NCBI GenBank assembly: GCA_032622095.1
Contig: CP136068.1
Location: 156,761,151 to 156,825,150 of the forward strand
Reading direction: 5' to 3'
Length of the DNA: 64,000 nt
Source: Siphonodentalium dalli
Lineage: Eukaryota > Mollusca > Scaphopoda > Gadilida > Siphonodentaliidae
Part shown: positions 20,801 through 31,389 of the stretch, in pieces
Layout: each line of letters starts with the position of its first letter
Numbering within the stretch: position 1 is the first letter of the stretch
Notes under the pieces: model-generated
What the model was told of the DNA's origin: nothing
Seen by the model: the letters and a program-made list of their open reading frames with translations, nothing else
Database searches by the model: none
Position numbers and translations under genes: made by a program

Positions 20801-21347
20801 CCAGATTCGTGGGATTCTTTATCGTTTAATACATGGAGTCCTCCCGACCCGGGACCGATTGGCCACATTTTACGGCCCCCGGGTCCACAAAATTTGTCCC
20901 CTTTGCAATTCCCTCCCCGAAACGGTACTGCATCTGTTTGTCGATTGCTCCGTCGTCCAGCCTTTATGGAATCTAGTCCGTGATTGGATTACCCCCCTTG
21001 CACTACGCGAAAATTTCCGCTCCCATCTTGGTTTCATTCGCTTCCTTCTGGTCCGCGCTGACAATTCTCATAATCGAGCTTTAGCTCTCATTCTCATTTC
21101 GGAAGCCGTGGCGACCATTTGGTATTTTCGAAACCGCATTCACCATGCTCCAAAAAATAAGAACCCCCGCCCCACGGCTTCACAACCTGATCACGTCCCT
21201 ATTTTATCATTCCTTTCTCGAATTCGCACTCACGTGCTCCTAGATCACCACCGACTGCCCCTACATGAATTTGAAAATCTGTGGATACAGACCACAGACA
21301 TTTGCCAACTGAACGATAGCGATGATTCTATTCATTTCACCTTTTAA
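17859..21347 (+). pseudogene. LINE ORF2: endonuclease, reverse transcriptase, CCHC tail
   Basis: ATG at 17859 gives MDGLFIASLNA, then a TGA at 17892-17894 where an Arg codon would be expected. The apurinic-type endonuclease follows: FVQETYVDD (catalytic Glu), ISFYGPQ, LGGDFNFIL and, after a shift near 18530, YSDHDTIAIHF. The RT begins about 19229 (SSGRAPGLDGLGVEFYS) and includes NYRPISLLNVDYKI, LDQQKAFDRVDH, RQGCSLSPLLY and TAYADDVTLF, with the YADD active site at 19933-19944. The tail has CPLCNSLPETVLHLFVDC (C-x2-C-x8-H-x4-C), a zinc-binding motif after RT in L1/Tx1-type proteins. Frameshifts near 18530, 19190, 19560 and 20690 break an otherwise well conserved 1,160-codon ORF, which indicates a fairly recent insertion. 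Confidence 0.88.
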
Positions 21348-21897
21348 GTTCCATTCGCTTGTTTCATCGACGTCATTTAATTTCAAACGCTTTGCGCCCC
21401 TTCAGTAATTTCTTTATACATACACTTTTAACTGTTTTTATCGCTTGGTACATTCTGCGGCTGGTCCGCATATACCTCGCTTTTACCCTTTTCCTTTATT
21501 TTCGTCTTTGGTTAAATGTATCTCGTTCTGTTTTTCGAACTTTCCCGTGGAGTTGCCCCTCCTGAGTCGCAGGGCACGCAATGTCTCTGGGGCGCAGGGC
21601 GGGTAACTCTACATTGTGTTTTGTCCTCATCTTCGTGGGAGTTGCGTGGGTCGGAATTCCTCCCAACTCGTATTTTGGTTTTAAACCCCCGCTCCACACC
21701 TGTGATACGGCAGACTCGTCTGTTTTTTAATCGGAGCGGGGGCATGTACGGTGCTGGCAGTTAGCCAGCCTTATATTTGTTTACTTTTGTACCGTATTAA
21801 CCTGTTTCTGACTTTGTCAGCGTTTTCTTTTGTATTATGTATAATTTTGTATCTGAATAAATTTAATAATAAAAAAAAAAAAAAAATAAAAAAAAAA

Positions 21898-22019
21898 ATG
21901 TTGTCCGTGTTAAACATGGATAGTTCTATGGCCCTTTTCAGGGCCTAACAAAATAATTATAGATAGCTTTGTAAAATGCTTGTGTTCAAGTATTCAAGAA
22001 GTCAACTTTATAAGTTAAG
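21898..22019 (+). repeat. SGNH tandem array, unit 2, right part
   Basis: It resumes with ATGTT and 'gtccgtgttaaacatggata', contains the stem-loop, and ends where unit 3 begins. Confidence 0.85.
21930..21945 (+). promoter_or_regulatory. Histone-mRNA-type 3' stem-loop, unit 2
   Basis: Identical GGCCCTTTTCAGGGCC, followed by TAACA and 'attatagatag'. The LINE insertion puts 5.8 kb between it and its ORF stop at 16063. Confidence 0.7.
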
Positions 22020-22153
22020 TGTCTCCCATCTTATAACAAACCAAATATGAATGCGAAATAGCTATTTTGCTGGGCCAACTTCACGCTGAGTGATGACCCA
22101 ATTAGTTGTTCCTGACAGGTGATATCATCACATTTATCACCTGCCAATCAAGT

Positions 22154-22290
22154 ATGACAGACCAGATTTGATAGTAAAACAGCTATTTACTATCAAATCT
22201 GGTCTGTCATATAGCGTGGTCTGTCATAGCGTATATGACAGACCAGTTTTGATAGTAAATAGATGTTTTCTAAAATAAGTTATTTACTAT
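22154..22290. repeat. Inverted-repeat cluster of unit 3
   Basis: Direct, inverted, short inverted duplicate ('tggtctgtcatagcg') and direct copies of the 'gacagaccagatttgatagt' motif. Confidence 0.8.
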
Positions 22291-23049
22291 CAGAAAGCAG
22301 GGTTTGGAGGCAACATTATACAATATAATAATTAAATTAATCTATTGTTCATGTAAGTTCATGCAACAACAATACAGTTTTCAACTTCAAACAATTCTTA
22401 ATTACATGGCCTAAAGTCCAGACCAATTTAACCTGTTAATTAATAAATGGCACAAATAGGTGTTAAAAGAATGCCTGCCAACTAACCATAAAGCATTCAT
22501 TAGCTTGATTATCTGATCAGACTCTGGCATATTGAGATGTGACAATGGCTGCTTATCAAAACATCATCATTACTTCTGCTTGGACATAATTGAGAAATAT
22601 GACGGCTATTGTCAAAACAGGGACCAATGAAATTATATCCCATAGCATAAATAAGTCTTAATTTTTTTATAAAGAAGTCATCGAACCACTACAGCTATTA
22701 TTATTATTATTATAACAACCAACTGAAAATGCGCAATCCAGCATCATCGCTGGATCTTCCCGCATTTTCCAAGATGCCGAGACAAGGCAAAGACGAAGAT
22801 CAAGGCAAAGATCAAGGCAAAAGTACAAGGCAAAGACCAAGTGAAGATTCAAGACAAGATTCAAGACAAGATTCAAGACACCTACGACGCTGATCGATCC
22901 CGACCTCAAAACTTCACTCGATCCGCGGCCTGACTGTCGAAGATAAAATACCAAAGAAGATTCAAGACAGGGCGTAAGGGCGATCTTCGGATGAGCCCAC
23001 CACCGTCCTCGTGCCACCCTTTGAACGGGCACGCAAATCCTGTACCTGC

Positions 23050-23546
23050 TATTACAAAAAGAGGTTCGCTTCTTTGCCCGTGGTGGCTTGAATTTAGCAA
23101 ATTGTTCTGGGCCTGTATAGATTGGCACCCCCATGCTGTTTTTATACAGTTTGGGGGGAATGACATCGATTCTGTCGTGAACGAGGGTTGGCTAGCTCGC
23201 ACTTTGTGCGAGTTCATCGAGGAATTCCACGACCGTGGTATTGCAGTGTTCTTTGGTGAGATTTTGCCTCGTTCACGATTTAGATTTGATCCTGATCTTA
23301 CGGGTTGAACGGTACAATGAGGTGCGAAAGTTTTGCAATGATGAAATCAAGGCTAAACTTTGGCAACTTTACCGGTTTGTTATTTTCAAAGACATCAAGT
23401 TTCCGGGACAATATGACGAGGATCACGTACATATAGCCACTTACCCGACGGGGAATTGTGAACGACCGCCTATAAGAACGTATTTTAAGGTGATCGAGTT
23501 GAAGCTTAGGCATCTTCGAGATTACACCTGCGCTACGTTTGGTTAG
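23050..23546 (+). pseudogene. SGNH-hydrolase-like ORF, unit 3
   Basis: Homologous to units 1 and 2, with HPHAVFIQFGGNDIDSVVNE, GIAVFFGEILPRSRF and, past the same one-base insertion as unit 1 ('cttacgggttgaac'), VERYNEVRKFCNDEIKAK and DEDHVHIATYPTGN. It stops at TAG 23544-23546. A short deletion relative to units 1 and 2 removes bases near 23050 and 23110 (between FSGL and CIDW). The extra G shared with unit 1 but absent from unit 2 indicates that units 1 and 3 are closer to each other than to unit 2 in this part, as expected if units were exchanged or amplified in stages. Confidence 0.6.
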
Positions 23547-23579
23547 CATGTTGTCTGTGTTAAACATGGATAGTTCTAT

Positions 23580-23595
23580 GGCCCTTTTCAGGGCC
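23580..23595 (+). promoter_or_regulatory. Histone-mRNA-type 3' stem-loop, unit 3
   Basis: The same perfect 16-nt stem-loop, 33 nt after the stop at 23546, followed by TAACA and 'attaaagatag' exactly as in unit 1. Confidence 0.7.
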
Positions 23596-23666
23596 TAACA
23601 AAATAATTAAAGATAGCTTTGTAAAATGCTTGTGTTCGTGCCATGCATTATAACTTTATAAGTTAA

Positions 23667-24600
23667 GTGTCTCCCATCTTATAACAAACCAAATATAAAT
23701 GCGAAATGGCTATTTTGCTGGGCCAACTTCACGCTGAGTGATGACCCAATTAGTTGTTCCTGACAGGTGATATCATCACATTTATCACCTGCCAATCAAG
23801 TATGACACACCAGATTTGATAGTAAAACAAGCTATTTACTATCAAATCTGGTCTGTCATATAGCGTGGTCTGTCATAGCGTATATGACAGACCAGATTTG
23901 ATAGTAAATAGATGTTTTCTAAAATAAGTTATTTACTATCAGAAAGCAGGGTTTGGAGGCAACATTATACAATATAATAATTAAATTAATCTATTGTTCA
24001 TGTAAGTTCATGCAACAACAATACAGTTTCAACTTCAAACACTTCTTAATTACATGGCCTAAAGTCCAGACCAATTTAACCTGTTAATTAATAAATGGCA
24101 CAAATAGGTGTTAAAAGAATGCCTGCCAACTAACCATAAAGCATTCATTAGCTTGATTATCTAATCAGCCTCGGGCATATTGAGATGTGACAATGACTGC
24201 TTATCAAAACATCACCATTACTTCTGCTTGGACATAATTGAGAAATATGACAGCTATTGTCAAAACAGGGACCAATGAAATTATATCCAATAAGTCTTAA
24301 TTTTTTATAAAGAAGTCATCGAACCACTACAGCTATTATTATTATGACAACCAACTGAAAATGCGCAATCCAGCATCATCGCAAGATTCAAGATTCAAGA
24401 CGCCTACGACGCAAGATTCAAGATTCAAGACGCCTACGACGCTGATCGATCCCAACCTCAAAGACTTCACTCGATCCGCGGCCTGACCGTCTAAGATAAA
24501 ATACCAAAGAAGATTCAAGCCAGGGCGTAAGGGCGATCTTCGGATGAGCCCACCACCGTCCTCGTGCCGCCCTTCGGGTGGGCACGCAAATCCTGTACTT
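23667..24600 (+). repeat. SGNH tandem array, unit 4, truncated
   Basis: It matches the first two thirds of the unit, including its own inverted-repeat cluster at 23803-23945. In the GC-rich ORF region it carries a duplicated 'gcaagattcaagattcaaga' (24380 and 24411). It ends at 'cctgtacttgctacaact', before the SGNH blocks and stem-loop. Confidence 0.85.
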
Positions 24601-24905
24601 GCTACAACTTCAAACAATTCTTAATTACATGTCCTAAAGTCCAGACCAATTTAACCTGTTAATTAATAAATGGCACAAATAGGTGTTAGAAGAATGCCTG
24701 CCAACTAACCATAAAGCATTCATTAGCTTGATTATCTGATCAGACTCTGGCATATTGAGATGTGACAATGGCTGCTTATCAAAACATCACCATTACTTCT
24801 GCTTGGACATAATTGAGAAATATGACGGCTATTGTCAAAACAGGGAACAATGAAATTATATCCCATAGCATAAATAAGTCTTAATTTTTGATAAAGAAGT
24901 CATCA
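24601..24905 (+). repeat. SGNH tandem array, partial unit 5
   Basis: The sequence jumps back to 'cttcaaacaattcttaatta' and repeats the middle of the unit (compare 24030-24312) up to 'aaagaagtcatc', where the Jockey-like LINE 5' region starts. Confidence 0.85.
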
Positions 24906-25213
24906 CCATCATTCACTCCTGGACACTCAGTGAAGACGGTCGCATAAAATTTTCTCTCCAGCTAACAGCAATCTACATATCTAACGCCTACAGTTCCTTT
25001 CTTCACCGGTATCGTATCGCTTTTGTTCTCATTTCGCACCTCTGCGCCCGCACCTGGCATTTTTTCACACCTCGCTTGATTTCCTTTGTAACGTTGCAAC
25101 GCCTTAAAAAGCAAATAACATAGGGTCTATTGTTTAGTGAGCTGACACGTAAGCTCCAACTTCAAACTTTTACAACTTTGTCACCGAATTTGACCAGTAC
25201 AGTTGCAAGCGAA

Positions 25214-26555
25214 ATGGATCCGATATCAAATAATCCCATGTATATAAAACTACAAAAAGATAACGATGACTTAAAAAACGAAATTAAAGGCCTTAGACAT
25301 GAATTAGCCGCAATACGAATTTCAAACGAAAAAGCAATGGAAAATCTCATGAAAAATTTCGGCGGAAAGAAGGACACCTCGGAAAACAAAATAAGAAAGA
25401 GAAAGAAAGAAGAAAATCTCAACCGACAAAGGAAAGGGTAAGCAACCTATTCCAAAACGCACCTGCACCACACCCAAACCAGCATCAAAGCCAGCCCCAA
25501 AAATAAATAAATCAATTAGCAAATCAGCCAAACGCACCAGCACCAAACCCAGCACTCTCCCGGATTTTCAACCATCAACGAGCGCTATCGATTTCAACCC
25601 AGCCACTCCAAACTTCAGTTCACAACAAATGTCCCCCTTAAATAGCCCTACAAGCAGATCTTCATCCCCCAAAGACAATACGAGCATGGATTATACAAAA
25701 CAAGCCTCTGATTCCTTTATTAACATTGATAAGGAAGATTGACAAAAAGTGGAAACCTATTAATATATCCAAGCGACATTAAGACAAAATTATATTTCAT
25801 GAATCAGGCTTCCAGGGACCACCCCATCCTTTCTAAAGTTACATTCCGCCCAACAAGAGGAAAAAGGGAATCGCCTACTAACCGACATGTGGTAATATGC
25901 GGGGTCAACCCAGAAATCCCAATTGAGGAAATTCAATGGGCCATAGGACCACAGTACGAAGCAAAAAGAATGCACTCTGCCAAGCATGATGACGCCCCTA
26001 CACGAAAAATTAAAGTAACATGCCCGGATGAACCCAGCAAAGAAAGAATGCTAAAGGGGGTCCAACTTGGCGCCTATAAAAAACTGGTTTAAAGTAGTAG
26101 AGTACCAACCCCCAGCTCACATCACTCAATGCCTGAGGTGCTTCAGCTATTGACACAAAGTAGCCGGGTGCACAGCAGACAAGGAGTTATGCAAGAAATG
26201 CGCAGAACAGCATAACTATAAAACCTGCGAGTCGGAAATAAGGAAATGTATTAACTGCAATGGGGACCATCCAGCCTCCTTCAAGGGATGTATAGCATAT
26301 AAAGCAGAAGCAGAAATAAAGGAAAACAGAAAGCTGATATACGCCGCCGTGGCAAAAAAACCAGTAGAAAAAAGTGAAGCCATCAGATTCGCAGCCACAA
26401 TCGTGGAATGCCTTATATAATTCAAAACTTGTAATGATAGCAACGCTATTGTACAAAAAGTCACCAAAAAAGTAAGCCAACACTTCAAAACAAATATCCA
26501 CAGTTCCTGTGTAAGAGATTACACCCGTGAAATAAACCAAATAAACCAGAACTAA
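25214..26555 (+). pseudogene. J1 ORF1: coiled coil, PRE_C2HC-like domain, zinc knuckles
   Basis: The start at 25214 (MDPISNNPMYIKLQKDNDDL) matches the J2 start at 31681. A charged helical segment (DDLKNEIKGLRHELAAIR) suggests a coiled coil. The frame breaks near 25440. A Ser/Pro-rich linker follows in another frame to 25740. From 25739 the conserved domain reads KSGNLLIYPSDIKTKLYFMN, HPILSKVTFRPTRGKRES and VVICGVNPEIPIEEIQW, like the PRE_C2HC domain of Jockey-type ORF1. Knuckles follow at about 26130-26290: CLRC(F)SY(stop)HKVAGC, CKKCAEQHNYKTC and CINCNGDHPASFKGC. The C terminus ends REINQINQN at 26555. Several stops and shifts make it non-functional. The protein would have packaged LINE RNA. 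Confidence 0.8.
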
Positions 26556-26619
26556 AAATTAATTATTCTTCTCAAAACAATATCTACATTCAACAATATT
26601 TAAATTCAATAGTCAAATA

Positions 26620-29600
26620 ATGGAAGATTTAAAAATATCTCATATCAATATTAATGGCCTCAGAGGTCACAAACAAGAAATAATAGAATATATCGAAGAT
26701 TACAAACCACATATAATAGCACTTAACGAAACAAAATTAGATCATAAATCAAAAATCAGTTTCCAGGATTTAACTTAATACGAAATTGCCACGGCGGAGG
26801 TGTTGCCTTCCTTATCCAACACGGCCTAAAATACAAACTTGTAGAAAATATCGCACCTATTGATAATGATGGAAATGTTATTAATGATGAAGTTATTGCT
26901 ATAGATATCACTATTGACAACAAAAAAGTCACCATTATCTCCCTCTACTACCCTCCACAAATTACCTCTTCACCCAATCTAGAAACACTTAAATTCTTTA
27001 AAACAAGAAACAAACAATGTATATATTTAGGCGACTTCAACGCCAAACATCAAATTTTTAATAGCAAAGCAACAAACAAACATGGAGACATCCTATTTGA
27101 TATTAAAGAATTAGAGCTTATTCACTTAAACGACGCTGGTGAGCCAACCCATTGTTCAACTCTAACAAGGGTATGGGATGTAATAGATCACGCGTTCGCT
27201 ACGGAGGAAGCTGCCAAACTCAACATCGAAACTACCATAGGTGCTGATGTTGGAAGCGATCACCTCCCGCTCGAACTAAAAATAACAAAATTCAAAAGCA
27301 GCAAAGCAAAAGTCAAACTAAGAAGAAACATAGGCAAAGCCGACTGGCAAATATTCAAGCAAGAAATCATTTCAAACCTGTCAAACTCTTGACTTAATTC
27401 ACCCAGAACCCTAGAATTAGCTGCAATAAATATATCGCTTAATAATGCACTTAACTTAGCATGCCCCAAAAAAGAGGTAAAATCTCATACATGGAGGGTG
27501 TCCAGAGAAACACTCAATCTTATAGGGTTCAAAAGGAAAATACGGAGACTCTCAGCGAAGAACCCCCATGACAATGAATATAAAACACTGTATAATAACC
27601 TCAATAGACAAGTTAAACAAAAAATCAAAGAAGAAAAAAATGAATCCTGGAAAAAAATAACAACCAGTCTTAATGACCAAAACATGGATAGAAAATTCTG
27701 GCAAACATTCAAAACGGGAACAATGCAGCATCAGATAATTCTAAATCACTAACTGACCAAAATGGAAAAAAATCTGATAATGACCAAGAAACAAGAAAAA
27801 GCCCAAATCTTCGCAGAGAGTCTACGCAAAATCCACACCACCCATGAAGGCGATATATTTAACAAACGTTTTAAACGTTTCGTCAACGATTATATCGATG
27901 ACAACTCAGAAATCTTCGCACCACTGCTAAAAGATAAAGTCGAACCAGGTGACGACGATCTCCTAATGACCGAAATCGATTTGGAAGAAGTGAGAAGGAA
28001 TCTGAACTGGGGAAAACCTAACAAAGCACCCGGTGACGATGATATCACGTAATTAGACAGGCGCCGAACGAGCTATTTATTCGTCTTACTAACCTATATA
28101 ACAAATGCCTGAGACTGGGTTACTTCCCCAAAACATGGAAAACTGCAATCGGGACAATGATTCCTAAACCCGGCAAGGACCATACTATCCCAACCAACTA
28201 TAGGCCCATCAGCTTATTAAAATGCACTGGCAAACTTTTTGAAAGGATTATTAGCACACGTATAAAGACTCATTTAGAGAGAATTAATTTTTTCAACAAA
28301 CATCATGGGCTTATAGGAGCGGGAAAGAGGGCATAGAACATGTATATCGATTAACGGAAGATATTAGAACGGCAATAAGCAGACGCTGGGAAACTGGGGC
28401 CATATTCCTCGACGTTGAAAAAGCTTTTGATTCTGTATGGCACAATGGACTCAGATACAAACTCAGAACACGCACAGAACTACCACAAAAAATAGTTAGA
28501 CTTCTATCATCGTTCTTAACACACAGAAATATAGCGGTTAAAATAAATGATGAAATTTCCGAAACAGTCAACCTTAAAGCCGGTACCCCCCCAGGGGTCA
28601 GTCTTGAGTCCTCTCCTTTTTTTAATGTACGTAAACGATATACCTTTAGAGTCTACACATAATGTACAAGCTTCACAATTTGCAGACAACATGGGCATAT
28701 GGACACTAGCAAAAGGAAATAAACTAATTGAACTTAGACTGCAAAAACAACTCACAGAACTTGAAAAATGGTGTTCCAAACGGAGAATAAAACTAAATGC
28801 AAATAAAACACAGTTGGTAGTATTTGGGAACCTAACTCATAGATCAGAGCCAAAACTCACGCTATTTAACGAACCAATAAAACAAAATAAAGAAGCAACT
28901 CTATTAGGATTCACTCTAGATGAGAACTTCAGACTTAACCCTTTACCCAACAAACCGGCCAAAACCGGCCAATGAAGCTTCAACAGCCTAAAATATCTTC
29001 GGTCTGTCTCAATAGAACCATACAAATATGGATATCATTGGAACCGGCTCATTGACCACATTGTGATGGTTACAGTTATGCCCTGTGCCAATGCATTCTC
29101 TTATATATGTGAGTCGACCATAGGTCGCCTCGCATATATAAGAGAATGCATTGGCCTAAAAAAAATCTTTTTTTTAACACTTTTTACCATTTTTTCTTAC
29201 ATTCTTTAATAATTTTTAATGTGTTAAGCCAATGCATTCTCTTATATATGCGAGGCGACCTATGGTCGACTCGCATATATAAGAGAATGCATTGGCACAG
29301 GGCCCTTCTGTTGGGTAAAGGGTTAACAAGCATATTAAGAATATTTCAACTAAAGCTTTACAAAGAACCGCACTCCTAACGAGACTTCGGGGCACGGGGT
29401 GGGGGTTAAACCCAAGCACCCTAATCAAATTATATAAACAATTCATTCGCCCAGTCATGGAATACGGGGCTATAGTTACTTCAAAATGCAGTCAAACCTA
29501 TGCAGAATGCAGCGGGCCCAAAATGTAGCACTTAGAAGAGCCCTTTTCGAAATAAGGTCAACACCTATTTCTGCCCTTCATTTGACTGCAGACGTCCCAT

Positions 29601-29710
29601 ACATAAAACAAAGGCTTCAAGAACTGGCGGACCTAACTTTAACACGTATCAGTAACTCCAGTCTCATAACCGAACTAAATCTAAGAAAGTTACTCCTCAA
29701 CAAGGACTAA
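26620..29710 (+). pseudogene. J1 ORF2: endonuclease and reverse transcriptase
   Basis: ATG at 26620 gives MEDLKISHININGLRGHKQE, then NETKLDHK, IISLYYPPQ, YLGDFNAKHQ (27027-27050) and GADVGSDHLPLEL (27241-27275), the APE-type endonuclease motifs. A linker follows (27300-28010). RT motifs are scattered over frames: NKAPGDDDI near 28022, NYRPISLLKCTGKLFERI near 28197, GAIFLDVEKAFDSVWHNGLR near 28395, GSVLSPLLFLMYVNDI near 28592, and FADN at 28679-28690, where the second catalytic Asp of FADD has become Asn. The RT then continues to LGFTLDENFRL, is interrupted by the MITE, and resumes with HIKNISTKALQRTALL-like text and VMEYGAIV. It ends LLLNKD at 29710. Confidence 0.82.
28935..29326. mobile_element. 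TTAA-flanked palindromic MITE, copy 2, inside J1 RT
   Basis: TTAA at 28935-28938 and 29323-29326 flank a 384-bp element (CCCTTTACCCAACA ... TTGGGTAAAGGG). Hairpins lie at 29087-29155 and 29228-29296. Removing the element and one TTAA restores the LINE text 'cagacttaacaagcatatta', homologous to 11503-11515, which proves the insertion site. Confidence 0.92.
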
Positions 29711-29772
29711 CCACCTAACACCTATTATTACTGAACTTGTATTTATTGAATATATGCATATCATTACATTGA

Positions 29773-30080
29773 CTAACACCAAAATCAAAACATAGGTTAG
29801 CGGGCGCAAGCCCTAGATGACTCCTTGGGCGCTGATGAATGTCCTCGGGCGGTGTAGATACGCTTGTCGTGGCCGTAGTATAAGTCATCGAATAATTATC
29901 TCCTACAAACCTAACTAACACTCATTGTATACCGGCATTCGCCAAACACCAAAATCAAAACATAGGATATCGGGCTCACGCCCTAGATGGCTCCTTGGGC
30001 GCTGATGAATCTCCTCGGGCGGCAATATACGCTTGTCGTGCCGTAGTATAAGCCGTCGAACAATTATCTCCTCCAAAATC
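29773..30080 (+). repeat. Dimeric structured 3' UTR box, J1
   Basis: Two boxes start at 29775 and 29946, each with 'accaaaatcaaaacatagg', a GGGC-GCAA-GCCC or GGGC-TCAC-GCCC hairpin and 'ccttgggcgctgatgaat'. They are the second occurrence of the dimer seen at 3-330. Confidence 0.65.
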
Positions 30081-31360
30081 AACTAACACTACTAAATTGA
30101 CAACACTTCCTTTACAGAAATTGTGTATATATATTCAATATTTTTACAAAATATATTAAAAACAACCCAAAAAAAATCACAAAAACCAAAAAAAAATATT
30201 CACTATATATATATATACATCCACATATACCATTGTCTACCATCGTACATATTTTTTCAACCAATAAACTACAACAAGAACATGAAGATGACTTCACTTA
30301 CGCCCGCGCCCTGGGAACCCACACAAATTGGGGGAAAAACACAATCATTTCTATAACAGGCACTACCTGCCACCCGTATAATTACAAATTCACTTTCAGA
30401 AGCAAGCGCTCATGTCATATACATTCCACTCACCTAACACCAACCAAGCGGGATCCGGCTTGAAAACCGACCCAGCACTAGCTTGGGGTGAGGTGCAGGA
30501 ACTACAGACCCATAAGTGGTCATAGCTCTCAACGAGTTAGGAACGACATATACCAAAATATGATCGTCCCGCTTGCCTCTTGACGTTTTCTTCGGGAGTA
30601 GGACGGTTCACGGCTTAAGAACATAACACACTGAAATGTACAAAATGTATACAAATTTTAAAAAAATAAAGAAATTACCAAAAAAATATAAAACCAAAAA
30701 AATCTATTGAATGTAACCATGTAATCATATATATCTCTGTACAAAACCATTCACATCGTCAACAATTTAAGTCTATCTTGTACATAATCTTCAGATTTAC
30801 TTCACTGATCGGAACCTAAACAACTCTGCACATAAAATTGTCAGAGTCTTCACCTACGCCCGTGCTATGGAATGTAGGGCGGCCCATCCAGAAACAACGA
30901 AATAAACAAAACATACTGTCTCTGCGCATTTGGCTATAGCAGAATAGCGGTATGATGGCGCATTGAATCACATTGAATCACACGCTCTGCCTTGCGGTTG
31001 GTTGTTTTTTTAAACAACTAACAAACTAACACTATTTTAAAATTATAACACGGGGCCCCGCTCCTTTTTCAGCGCAACAGATGACACGCTCAGCTCAACC
31101 ATATACTCAACCATATATTAAAGGGACCCACCGGGTCACCCCTCACACCCCATATTAAAGCTCGTGAGCTCTTCCCCAAATAATCCATCCAATCAATTCA
31201 ATCAAAGAAATAACATTAATTCATTATGTCCGCTTTTGCCGGGTTCAGACATGACTATTTTCTATGTGCTATATCTCCAACAACAACAAACCGTGGGGTG
31301 AAGGAGAAGATCACTCGATCTTTTCGACCATCCCGGGCGCCCAACTACTCACTCTCTCTA
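29773..31360. repeat. Duplicated retroelement 3' UTR and flank, copy 2
   Basis: Paralogous to 1-1560 with the same order of blocks. The two copies differ by scattered substitutions and small indels. Confidence 0.75.
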
Positions 31361-31389
31361 AAGAAGTCATACTCGACTGCGAAGGAAGA

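Larger units (their letters stand above)
16070..21897 (+). mobile_element. Complete Tx1/L1-like LINE inserted in SGNH unit 2
   Basis: Comparison with units 1 and 3 shows the exact empty site. The 5-bp sequence ATGTT lies at 16065-16069 and again at 21898-21902, a short target-site duplication. The 5.83-kb insert has a ~155-bp 5' leader, ORF1, an inter-ORF spacer of ~330 bp, ORF2 with endonuclease, RT and a CCHC tail, a 3' UTR with AATAAA near 21856, and an A-rich end (21869-21897). Both ORFs carry a few disabling changes, so the copy is full length but inactive. The clade call rests on the YADD box, the zf-RVT-type CCHC after RT and the overall order. Confidence 0.88.
22020..23666 (+). repeat. 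SGNH tandem array, unit 3
   Basis: A complete 1,647-bp unit with all landmarks. Relative to unit 2 it has an extra 'gtggtctgtcatagc' in the hairpin cluster (shared with unit 4) and an extra 'aagacaagattc' in the AAGATTCAAGAC-rich stretch. Confidence 0.9.
24906..31000 (+). mobile_element. Jockey-like LINE J1, near full length, decayed
   Basis: The order is a 5' leader (24906-25213), ORF1 (25214-26555), a 64-bp gap, ORF2 (26620-29710, holding a MITE at 28935-29326), and a 3' UTR with two structured boxes from 29775. The right limit is uncertain because the 3' UTR text runs without a clear break into sequence shared with window positions 300-1560. The clade call is based on the FAD(D) box, the three-knuckle ORF1 and the 'NNP(M/I)Y' start shared with J2. 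Confidence 0.75.

Noticed and set aside
12586-24905. CRISPR-like array of regularly spaced repeats
   Set aside because: The repeats are long tandem units with homologous interiors, not short direct repeats with unique spacers, and the genome is clearly eukaryotic.
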